NCBI RefSeq assembly: GCF_011745365.1 | Contig: NW_024468914.1 | Span: forward strand, 1,076,001-1,140,000 | Direction: 5' to 3' | Source of the DNA: Cryphonectria parasitica EP155 | Taxonomy: Eukaryota; Ascomycota; Sordariomycetes; Diaporthales; Cryphonectriaceae | DNA: 64,000 nucleotides | Part shown: piece after piece, positions 23,781 through 33,325 of the stretch | Layout: every line of letters starts with the position of its first letter | Position numbering within the stretch: position 1 is the stretch's first letter | Translations under genes and position numbers: made by a program | Notes under the pieces: model-generated | Database searches by the model: none | Seen by the model: the letters and a program-made list of their open reading frames with translations, nothing else | Told to the model about the DNA's origin: nothing

Positions 23781-25476
23781 ATGCGCCCCATTACCCCCGC
23801 CCACTTGCTCATCCTGCTGAGTCTCTCGCAGCGTGTAGTGAGCTCTCCATCTCCCCGTCAGGCCGGTCAGGTCGTCCTCGCGCCACCCTCCTTGAGCCAT
23901 GACCACGACCGCCACAATGATGACGCCGCCGCATCAGGGCTCTTTACCGATGTCCACGGCCAACATGTCGTTGACGATAGCATCCTGGCTGCCCTCAGTG
24001 CCCACTCCGACCCAGTCGATGCCCTCATTTCTCTCCAGCCCGAACTGGCGGCACAACTGTCTGAACGGCGTCTGATCCACGTTCAAGGACAGACCGAGCC
24101 GGAATGGATGACCGAGGGAGACAAGTTGCACCTCAGGAGGGAGGGCAAGAAGTTTATGGATATCACGGATCATCAAGATCTATACAAGGACTCTGTCAAT
24201 ACTCGGGCAGGGAAAGCTAGTCAGCAAGGCCTTCTTCCTCCTTCTCCTACAAGGTTACTGACGCGGTTGTGGGCTCAGACCTCCCCAACTTGACCCATCA
24301 GAGACTTGTCAAGCCGCTCTTCCCCAAGATCTCGACCAAGCGGATGCACGACGTCCTGGAGCACATGACCTCCTACTACAACCGCTACTACGGCGGGCCT
24401 ACCGGCGAGGAGAGCTCGCAATGGCTGCACGACCACATCCAGTCCATCATCGCCGAGTCGCCCTTCCACACCCACATCTCCCTCGAATACTTCACCCACC
24501 GCTTCCCCCAGTCCTCCATCATTGCCCGCTTCGAGCCCAAGGTCCGCGACTTTGACAAGCCCTTGACCATCATCGGCGCCCACCAGGACTCTGCCAACTA
24601 CCTGTTCCCGCTGCTGCCGGCGCCAGGTGCGGACGATGACTGCTCGGGTACTGTGAGCATATTAGAGGCCTTCCGGGTGTTGGCTCTGAGCGGTTATGTG
24701 CCCAAGGATGGACCTGTGGAGTTCCATTGGTATGCGGCGGAGGAGGGCGGCCTGCTGGGCAGCCAGGACATTGCCGCATATAAGAAAAAGGAGGGTGCCA
24801 ACATTGGAGCCATGATGGAATTTGTACGGTTGCCACATTCCCCTTTTACCGGCTGGCTCTTTCGAATTGGAAGAGAAAAACTGACAAGCCTTGAACCAAC
24901 ACAAAACAGGACATGACTGCCTTCATCGCCCGTAACGCGACGGAGAGCATTGGGTTCATCAAGACAGACGCGGATGCCCCTCTGACCAAGTGGGCCGTGG
25001 AGCTGAGTGAGGCCTACATCTCCATCCCGACAAGCGTCTACGAGCTCATGCCGTAAGTCTTTTCCTGCACCATATCCTCATCACTAAACATTGTTATCCA
25101 TCCTCCAGGCTTTACTAGGGCTGACAAAGTATACTTTTCGCAGCGGTGCCGGCTCTGATTACATGTCTTACACCAAGCTGGGTTTCCCGTCGACATTTGC
25201 AGCTGAAGGGAACCCAGTTGCTGGCGGCTTCCCTGGTGAATTTGACCCATATGTCCATACCGCCAACGACAAGATGACGGTCGACGATGAGACTGGGTAC
25301 TTCTCTGTCGACGTAAGTTGCAACGCGCCTCCTCCTCCTGTTTCCTTTGGACAACCCTCCCGTCCTATAATACAGCATAACTGATATGTTGTCTGAAACA
25401 GCACATGGCGAGGTTTTCGGAGTTAGCTATTGCCTTTGCTGTCGAACAGGGTGGTTGGGACAATGCTTGGAGGTAA
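23781..25476 (+). CDS. Secreted M28 aminopeptidase (leucine aminopeptidase 1-like), five exons
   Basis: Zinc exopeptidase that removes N-terminal residues from peptides outside the cell. Exons 23781-24194, 24254-24823, 24910-25052, 25144-25312 and 25402-25476 give 456 residues; all phases agree. Residues 1-22 are a signal peptide. A propeptide of about 90 residues contains the family motif GKKFMDITDH. The catalytic domain has the five M28 metal ligands: His248 (IGAHQDS), Asp265/266 (PGADDDCSG), Glu301-Glu302 (AAEEGG; general base and ligand), Asp329 (FDMTAF, across intron 2) and the final His in YVHTANDK. Intron 1 uses a weak GTCAAT donor; I chose it because it gives the usual 59-base length and restores the frame, since unspliced reading stops at once. 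The short last exon ends NAWR. Very good family call; intron 1 is the only doubt. Confidence 0.92.
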
Positions 25477-25899
25477 AACAGAATTCCAAACGTAGCCGGA
25501 GAGGCTCCATCTGTAATTACATACCAGAAGATGGACATGGACACTTGATCAGCAGCATACCCATTAGGTTGACCAGGCCGAGCAACCAAGAATTACTTAC
25601 ACCTAATTTCCCGGTCCTTCTACGTCAATCTCTTCCCAATCTGCCTATTTACCCACCGTGTCCTATGCAAGCCGTTGGTCCAGTGCCACAGGGTTGCGTG
25701 CACGTGGCACCAACAACTAAGCTTTCATGCAATGCATTGTAACCTGTCAGCGCTAAGGTCGCTCTGGAGGATTTCGAAACTATTAATTTTCTTCTGTCTG
25801 TCGGTTTCTTTTTGGGGGCCTTTTGACTTTCTGATAGGCTTTCCAATTTTAGATAATTGGTTTTAATTCAGCTGTGGATATAAACAGATTGCCTAGCGA

Positions 25900-25937
<38 letters not shown>

Positions 25938-26140
25938 ATGTATGTATGTATGTATGTATGTATGTATGTATGTATGTATGTATGTATGTATGTATGTATG
26001 TATGTATATATCTATAGAAAGGGTCTTTTCGCTTGCTTGTCTCTCTTGAGATTGTCTACGCCGCCTCTTCCCTCCGAAGTAATCATCGCCGTACTAAGTT
26101 CCTCGCGCATCATCGTGTTCAACACCAGAAGCGAGTAAAG
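25477..26140. other. Intergenic with a large microsatellite
   Basis: 0.66 kb between the aminopeptidase stop and the cupin gene start. Apart from the TG/TATG repeat at 25901-26008 I see only AT-rich unique sequence and a promoter-sized gap of about 130 bases before the cupin ATG. Confidence 0.6.
25901..26008 (+). repeat. (TG)10 followed by about 21 copies of TATG
   Basis: A perfect TG dinucleotide run (25901-25920) passes directly into an almost perfect TATG tetranucleotide run of about 86 bases. It lies about 130 bases upstream of the cupin gene start. The alternating purine-pyrimidine sequence can adopt Z-DNA, and its length is expected to vary between strains. Confidence 0.95.
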
Positions 26141-27019
26141 ATGGGCCGACCAGAGATCTTCAAGACCCTGCACATGGCCGAGGTAACGTCCTCCCATGTC
26201 AACTTCCTCTCTTCTCTCTTGATAAGCCGTGGATGTTGCCTTCCACACCTAATAAAACCCGCTCTAATCAAAACCCATCCCAACAGGGCATGTACATGAA
26301 TATCCTCTTCGACCCCTCTCTACCCTCCGACTCCCTGGACCGCTGGCAAGCCGAAGTCGTCTGCGAGGGCTCCAAGCCCGGCGTGGGTACCTTCTCTGTG
26401 CCACCGCACTGGCACAAGAAACACTCGGAAAAGATGACTGTGATTGAGGGTCGCATCAAGGTCACCATCGACGGGAAAGAAAAGATCGTGGGTCCGGGGG
26501 AGCGTATTACTATTCCGGCGTATACAGTGCATTCGATTGCGGGTTTCAAGGGGGAGAGGCTTGTGTGCAGAGAGCGGGCGGATCCCTCTGGGGATTACAA
26601 GGCTGCGTGAGCTTGATCGATTTTCTTTCCAACTTTCAGCTGTTTTCTTTTTCTTCCTTTCTCTTTCATTTTCATTTGCTTCTTGTTCTTTGAAATTGTT
26701 ATTGGTCTCTGGCAATCAATTTTTACCCTAGAGGTGTGGGCTGACAATGACCTTGCTGGTACGTCAAATTCCAGGTTCTTCAACGATCTTCTAGCACGAG
26801 GATGGCCCACGCCGTTCCTGTACTCGATGAGGGTCTTTTACGATGGCGATATTTATCCCTCGTTGGGGCTGGGCTGGAAGGGCTTTGATGTCGCGGTGAG
26901 TATTGTTTCTCTTGACCGTTTGCTTGGTTCGACGTGCTGACTTTTGGTATGTACAGTTCGTGACGGTGTTTGGACTCATTGCGAAGTTGTTCATGCCGGA
27001 GAAACAAAAGCTCCAGTGA
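26141..27019 (+). CDS. Small cupin-domain protein, four exons
   Basis: Exons 26141-26182, 26287-26606, 26775-26895 and 26957-27019 give 181 residues; all four phases agree. Residues about 30-115 are a single cupin barrel: motif 1 reads VPPHWHKKHSEKMTVIEGRI (His, His, Glu metal ligands) and motif 2 GPGERITIPAYTVHSIAG (His). The C-terminal 60 residues, FFNDLLARGWPTPFLYSMR onward to VTVFGLIAKLFMP, are hydrophobic and aromatic, and look like a conserved extension rather than random sequence. Such small fungal cupins occur as isomerases, cyclases or dioxygenases in secondary metabolism and sugar metabolism; I cannot choose. Intron 2 is long for this genome (168 bases). An alternative acceptor at the CCCTAG near 26731 breaks the frame, so the acceptor at 26774 is preferred. 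Good domain call; function open. Confidence 0.8.
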
Positions 27020-28958
27020 AAGAGGGTCATATTCTGAGGCAAAGTCAAAACACCTGTCCGATGCGCTGTTGATTAATATGAAAATTTCTATGCTCATGTT
27101 ATAACTATCTGTGTAACATCTCCGCATTTGCCTGTTATTTCACATCTACGTTATTCCTTTACGTGTTGAATTTGATGAGCGCCACCGAAAACCCATACAT
27201 ACTTTAGACAGGATAGTTTTGTTTTCACGAGGATGACTACCTTCTGATCATGCCTGGATTTATTGTGGGATGATTAGTGCTGAGGTGATGTTGTCTAAGC
27301 ATCAGGAACAAAAGCAGCCTGTACCCTTTTCCCGCTAATCAACGTCCAAGCCCTTTTGGTTTTTTCTAAGTACTGTCAGTGTGTCTAGTCTGTACTGTCT
27401 AGGAGAGGGACTGCACCATCATATTGAAGCTGACAATTAACGTTAAGCGTAAGGCAGCAGACGTTTGAATGGCTAACGCTTTTACCACAGGCTTCTTCGC
27501 AGCCAGGCGAGAGTCTTCCTGTAAGCTAGAGAACATCAATACCTGGGGAGCAAGTGGTCATCATGAAACACAAATGATATAGATCTGGAGTGACGCATGA
27601 CTTTGCAAGCCAACATTTGTTACATTTTTACGGTAGATGGAACAAGGGATGTCAAGAGGTTGCGCACAAATGAAAGAATATCTTACATAGAAACATTCCT
27701 CAAAGCACAACTCCAGTAAAGCATCAACATGATCCTTGTGCCAGACAGACGTGATGGATCACATGTCTTCAAACCCTGCAGGCACATTGCACAGTGCAAA
27801 CGCACAACACTAAGTCAAAGGCCATAGACAAGACAAACTTATGTGGATACCACTTGGTGTGTACAATGGAGGGTTTAAAGTCACACATGGAACAGGTTCT
27901 AGTTTATTCCTTACCGATTCTGCATATAAATGGAGTTGGCAGAAACTTCCGGCAGCTAGCCAGAAGACCAAGTAAGTAAATAACTTGTCGACAATTAGAA
28001 CGGATCTCCATGTCTCAGATAAAAGAATTGTCGCAATCCTCAGGAAGAGATCATACCGGGGTCTTCCATGAGAGGCCCTTACGACATGTACTGCAGTCGA
28101 CATCCCCACTTCCTCTCGGTATATAAGACCCCTTTCCCCCAAGGCCCTAAGCTCCCTCTTTTCGAAAATCTTTCCTCCAGCACTCTCATCACTTTCCGTT
28201 CTCTCACTGCCTTTGTTTGGCCACATGTCGTCGCACCGGCATGGAGTAGCCTAGAAACCAGCAACAGCATCAATCAACACTGGGGCTGGCCACAGCTACA
28301 GCAGTGTCACTTTCGCTACCGCAGTCGGCAAACCCGCTTAGGAAGCTGGCTGGTGGAGAACGCCTTGTAACCTAGGTGCCGTGGATAGCAACTAGGGAGG
28401 TTGTTAAGGTCCAGGCTTGCCATAGCTCATACGAAACCGTCCGCTACGGAATGAAGGGATGGCAGGATGTCGCCAAGTGAGAGTATGCATGCATCATTGC
28501 ATTGAACGAATGGCTTCCTTCTTGGACTAACTTGTCAATCTTTCGCAGCTGCATTAAAGCGTGGATGCCTACCCTCTGTGGAAAGTTAAACTCTAGAGGG
28601 TTGGGAGCGAGAACCTACCGGATCAAGAGCGACGACGACGACGACGAGCGTATGCGAGTCCGAGAATGATAGCCAACACTACAATACCCATCAAGAAGGC
28701 TTGAGATACCTATGGCCTGCAGACGACATTCAACAGATGAGTCGTCAATCTCTACAACCACACGAGACCGTAACAAGAAAGTTGCTGTCGCATGTTGGAG
28801 CATATGCTTGCCCGGAGACCGATGTATTCCACTATGAGATGTCTATTCCTAGGCTCATCACAAACTTTTGCTCCTGTTCAACCACCAGGAGCAAGAAGGA
28901 AAAAAAAAAAAGAAGAAAGATTTATGGCGCACCTCCTCCCTGCTTCTCTCAAAGGGCA
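27020..28958. other. Intergenic between convergent genes
   Basis: 1.9 kb between the cupin gene and the 3' end of the zinc-finger gene. AT-rich to 28000. A short GAC repeat lies at about 28628-28648 and an A-rich run at about 28898-28912. No frame with a recognisable domain. Confidence 0.5.
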
Positions 28959-30178
28959 CTACGGACGGCGGAGTGCCTGGAGCCTGGCAACCTCGGCCTG
29001 AAGCCTGGTGATCTCAACCTCCCAGCCCCTCTGAAGCTCGAGACGAGCAGAGATAAGAAGACGGACAAGCTCCATCTTTGTGAGCGTCGCCAGCGCCACC
29101 TCGTCGACGTTCTGAGGAGCCCGATCCGCACCCAGGGTATGCGTGGCCCTGTAGTTCGGGTTGAGAGCGCGCATCCTGTCCTCGGCCGCGGACAGCTGGC
29201 TCTTGAGCCGGTTGAGGCGGGTGCGGTCGCGGACCAAACGAGCAATGGTGATGTGCTTTTGTGCTCGCTTGAGGTGGGCCTCGGACACGGAGAACACCTT
29301 GGGGTCGCCTGGCTCGTAGTGGTCGTGGAAGCTGGCCAGGTGGTCGCGGCGTGCGTCCAGGCGGTTGGCGGCGAAGGTCGTCTGGCAGCGAGGGTAGGGG
29401 CAGGAGAGTCTGCCGGCGTTGGGGTTGGGAGGCGCGGCCTGGTTGCCAGCGTCCTGTTCGTCTCCATCGTCGTCCTCGGCCTCGTCGTCGTCGTTCTCCA
29501 CATGGTCTGCAGCGCTGACGATTGGGTCGACAACCAAGGCTGCGTGAGCAGCGATGACCTCGGCCGGAGTGACCACACGCCTGTGCCTCACGTCAAAATC
29601 GAGAATGGAGAGGCTATTGCGCACGAAGGGGAGCAGAACTCCGGTCACGTCTTCTCTGGGAACCGAGTACCTATTTTGTGCGTCAGCAAGAAGCCTATGA
29701 GAGCTGGTCCACGAGGACGCCGAGGGCGAAGAATTGGTTTATTTACAGAGGACGGGCGGCGACGGCATTGGACCTGTTGGCCCTATTGATAGCCGTATTG
29801 ACGGCTGTCTCGACGATCTCTACCAGTTCCAGCTGGAGCTCATGGTGGCCGCTGGCGCGTATACGGGCGTTGTATTGCAGGCTGCGGCGGACGATGGTCT
29901 CGGCCAGGTTCACAGCGGAGCGAACAATGGATTCGCGAGGGAAAGTGCCGCTGTGGAGTGGGTCAGTCATGTTTGGAAATATGGAACAGGCTACTGAAAA
30001 GGACATACTCATCCTGAGCGGCGATCTCAGCCCAGCGGCCGTCGAGGAAGAGGCCGAGGTCGGTTCGGACATTGTCGACAATGGTGCTATCATTTGTTAA
30101 GATAGTCAGAGGGATGGAAACAAGCAACGATGACCATGATGGAGACATAATGGCTTACCTGATGCCGTTGGCATTCAT
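28959..30178 (-). CDS. C2H2-type zinc-finger protein with acidic region and coiled coil, four exons
   Basis: Exons on the minus strand 30178-30159, 30086-30009, 29950-29747 and 29670-28959 give 337 residues; phases 2, 2, 2 all close correctly. The first exon codes for only MNANGI. Residues about 8-100 are helical (TIVDNVRTDLGLFLDGRW, then SIVRSAVNLAETIVRR). Residues 159-173 are almost purely Asp/Glu. A single finger follows: Cys191-x4-Cys196-x14-His211-x4-His216 (CPYPRCQTTF and HLASFHDH). The C-terminal third is heptad-rich with many Leu, Arg and Ala, predicting a coiled coil and dimerisation. One finger with an acidic region suggests a chromatin or transcription-associated factor, but I do not recognise the family. 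The nearest upstream feature is the Pot2-like transposon, about 0.8 kb from its start codon. Confidence 0.78.
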
Positions 30179-30998
30179 CTTGCAAGAGCTTGCTGCTGGT
30201 AAATAGTGGATTTGTCTGGTTGGTGGTATGGAAGGGGCGGTGATATGGGCGGTGGAAGCACGGTATGGGTGGAAGAGTGGGATGGATGGACGTGTGCTAT
30301 GGTTGAACTGTGATGAGGTATGCGAGAAGATGGACGTCTGAACGAGGTGTGGTATGGGGAAGTTTGGTTTAAATCTGGGTGTGATCTGAACTGGGTTGTG
30401 GTTTGGATCTAGAAGTAAGCTGTGTTGTGGGTTGAGTTTGTTCAGACTTCTTGAGAGTTGGCAAAAAGCAGCTTGCTATTATATAGTAATGTCTATCGGT
30501 GAATATCAATAACCACATTGGAGGGTGCCTTCACTATGTGTACCTTTGGTGTGGTCCCTTCTGGTGTGTTCGACCATGATTGGAATGGCCAGAATAGAAC
30601 ACTGGGATAGTTCTATAATTCGGGGTGGAACCCCCGAGAAGATGAACTATGGTTTCCATGAATAACAGAAGTAAATTCCACAGTGAGGAGCATTGAACCA
30701 TAGTAGCAAGAAAATGGATAAGAAAGGCAGGAAACGTAACTGAGGATCGATTGCACCAAGTAGCTTAGACAATGACTGTCATGATAATGGCTTCTAAAGA
30801 ATGCTTAAACTACTCTGTCTTCTGGCTGATTCTCCACAAGTCTGGTTTATTGTTATTACCTGATCCCGTTCTGAAATAGTTCTCACAACTGTCAAGTTGC
30901 CTTCTTTCTTAGATAGTCTGTTCTGGTTGAGCCTAGAAATTGTGCATATTGATTAGACTGCTGCCTAGAAGCAGTTCAATGTGTGCCAGGACCATCTA
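30179..30998. other. Promoter region of the zinc-finger gene, up to the transposon
   Basis: 0.8 kb of unique sequence, G/T-rich near the gene and AT-rich beyond 30470. It ends in the TA target dinucleotide (30997-30998) at the left edge of the transposon. No gene seen. Confidence 0.6.
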
Positions 30999-31041
30999 CT
31001 GTCTGACCCCCCCTCGCCGGACACCCGTACCCGCCGGACAC
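30999..31041 (+). repeat. Left terminal inverted repeat, 43 bp
   Basis: Exact reverse complement of 33159-33201. Contains the 9-mer GCCGGACAC twice in direct orientation (31016-31024 and 31033-31041), candidate transposase-binding units. Confidence 0.97.
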
Positions 31042-31150
31042 TAAAATGCGAAATGCCCCACACAAAAGCTATATACTCAAACACACAGAAGTAATTCAAT
31101 TCAAATTGTATAATAATAATAAATATATCATCGAAATGATCTAAACTTCC

Positions 31151-32906
31151 TCATTCCAAATATCTATTTGGCATACGGCTAGCCCGTCCAGAAGATGTGC
31201 GAATTGGTGGTGAATCCTCACGTAGAATGTCTGCATTATCGTCCTCAGAGTCCTCCTCGTCAACCTCGTCTTGAACCTCCACAACATCCTCAACAGGCAA
31301 ATCCTCCTCTTCCTGGGCTAGATTGGCCTCTTCTCCAGCCGCAAGTGCCTCTGAGATAGTCATAAAGCGCTTGTTGGGATTGGGGATCTTCTTGCGCTTC
31401 CGGGTCTTCGAGATGGCCTCGTTCTGGGCCTTGAGGGAAGCATTTTGCTGTCGGAGCAAGATAACCTCAGCCTGAAGGTCTTCAAGGTGATTTGCAACCC
31501 TCCTCAGCTTGCTGCGTTCGTTATAGCTTCGATCTCGGCCTATAGCAGTGATAAACCCATGGGAAATAGGCTCATACTCCTCATCCTCCTCTAACTCGTC
31601 TGCTCCTCGTTTCTGCTTGTCCTCCTGGATTTCCTCATGAGATAAGGCTTTATGGCGATTAATTGGATAGTTGCCACTATGTCTCCATCCTCCTTTTACT
31701 ACTCTAGGAGTAATTGCTGCTCTGGCTGTAATGAGACACTGTAGAAAGTTGATCTTGTTAACAGGGGCTGAGTCTGTAAGATCTTGCAACTTTTGAAGTT
31801 CTTTCCGATAGGCTGCTTTCAATACAGCAAATATGCCGTTATCTAGTGGCTGGAGGCCGTGGGAGGTATGTGCAGGGAGAAAGCAAAGGAAAACGTTATT
31901 CAAGTAGCAAGAAGCCATAAACTCTGGCTGTTTTATATCAGCACGTTATCCTCGAGGTTCACTACCTTGAGCTTCACAAGGCTTAACTTACTGAAGTATG
32001 GCTATTATGGCCATCTAGGATGAGGAGAATAGCCCGAGATATATCATTCTCACGGAGGATGTTCATCTGAGGAAGAAAAACATCCTCAAGCCACGCCACC
32101 GCGATTTCATTGCTTGTCCAGCCGTTTTGACTTGTGATCACACGCCAGGTTGGCACAGACTGCTCCATATCTTCAGAAAACCACTGTTTTTGAAGATCTT
32201 TGCCCTTGAAGATGATTCCTGGGTCCAGAAGCTGGCCTGTAGCTGTACAGCTTTCAATAAGGGTAACCCAGCTTCTGTCCTGGCTACTTTTGAGGAATGC
32301 CTTCTTTTTTTCAGAAGAACCAAGGACCAGCGAGTTCAGGCCTAGCAAAAGCATCAGTTTAGAGGCTCTGAGATGAGGATTCCATAGAAATTCACCATAT
32401 CCAGTCATAATGCCACCCTCATCCACATTCACTGTAAGCTGTGGCTCGATCCACCCATATTCCTTCTCGCGAATGTCGAAATACTAGTTGACGGCTTTCG
32501 GGGTGAAGGCATCGTATCTGGTGGCTTCCTGGCGAGTGCCTATTTTATGGCGAATTTGAGGATTTCTCTTCTTGAAGCCCTCTATCCATTTGCGGCCGAG
32601 AGCCTTCAGATCTCCCTTCTGCTTGAGGAGGGCTGCTACAACGCCACGAACAGCAGAAGCTGATGGAGCATATCCTAGGCTTTCCTGCTTGATGATCCAT
32701 CTCGATATATTCTCTTCCTCGGTCGTAGAAAGGCGTTGTTGAGGTTGTTTTACCTCTTGGACTGAAGACCCTCCACGCAGCCGATCTGACAGCGTTTGGG
32801 GGGGGATTCCGTGTTTCTTGGCTGATTTCCGCAAAGATAAATGGTTATCTATGATATCGAAGAGGGCATCAGCCATATTCTCCTCATTCCAGGCGTGAGA
32901 AGGCAT
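31151..32906 (-). pseudogene. Pogo-type transposase, near-intact with one nonsense codon
   Basis: Two exons on the minus strand, 32906-31992 and 31927-31151, give a 563-codon transposase that would cut and paste the element. Order: a Psq-type helix-turn-helix (about 10-45, NHLSLRKSAKKHGIPPQTLS), a CENP-B/Tc5-type second DNA-binding domain (about 58-125), then the DDE_1 catalytic domain. Catalytic acids appear in NVDEGGIM, LILDGHNSHTS and LQPLDNGIF, the DDD arrangement of Fot1/pogo. A charged, coiled C-terminal part follows. An in-frame TAG at 32486-32484 interrupts AFTPKAVN and YFDIREKEYGW; the frame resumes unchanged, so it is a single point mutation. Trp (TGG) is a plausible ancestral codon and TGG to TAG corresponds to CpA to TpA on the other strand. 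Classed as a pseudogene because of that stop; otherwise it looks functional. Confidence 0.9.
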
Positions 32907-33158
32907 CGTGGCTGGCTTGAGGTAGAAGAGTGTTGAAGGAAAAAGATCACAGTTATCAAGACAGGAAGGAACAGACCTTAGCTTCCGATATCACTACAAT
33001 TGCGTCATAAGGCGTCTGACTACAAATATAATTATATCAATAGATTCGTCATCTAGAGGACTATCTATCTATCAAAATACTATTTAAATAGCTTCAATAT
33101 TGAGGGAAGTGTATGTGTGTGAGGATATTGATATTTGTATGGCGCTGTCGAAAATTAG

Positions 33159-33201
33159 GTGTCCGGCGGGTACGGGTGTCCGGCGAGGGGGGGTCAGACA
33201 G
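33159..33201 (-). repeat. Right terminal inverted repeat, 43 bp
   Basis: Exact reverse complement of the left repeat, followed by the TA target duplication at 33202-33203. Confidence 0.97.
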
Positions 33202-33325
33202 TAGATTTCCCTTTCTTTCGCTATCTTTCAACTTCTACATCCCCAAGAACATAAGACAATACCTCTCCAATCTTCGACAAGAGATGTTCCTCCTCAGCTG
33301 GTCCGTGCATATATCTGCCTCACAC

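Larger units (their letters stand above)
30999..33201. mobile_element. Pot2/Fot1-like (pogo, Tc1/mariner superfamily) DNA transposon, complete
   Basis: A 2,203-bp element with perfect 43-bp terminal inverted repeats (30999-31041 and 33159-33201), each starting CTGTCTGACC, flanked on both sides by TA (30997-30998 and 33202-33203), the target duplication used by the pogo group. It carries one transposase gene on the minus strand with a 64-base intron. The 43-bp repeat length and short direct repeats inside each repeat recall Pot2 of Magnaporthe. The ends are identical over 43 bases, which implies a fairly recent insertion. It sits in an intergenic region, not inside a gene. Confidence 0.95.

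Noticed and set aside
28701..29789. 362-codon plus-strand frame across the zinc-finger gene
   Set aside because: Antisense to exons that splice correctly on the minus strand and encode a zinc finger. The plus frame is Val/Gly-rich without a domain.
30999..33201. Insertion of the transposon into a coding gene
   Set aside because: The flanks (30179-30996 and 33204-33325) contain no continuous coding sequence, so the element is intergenic.
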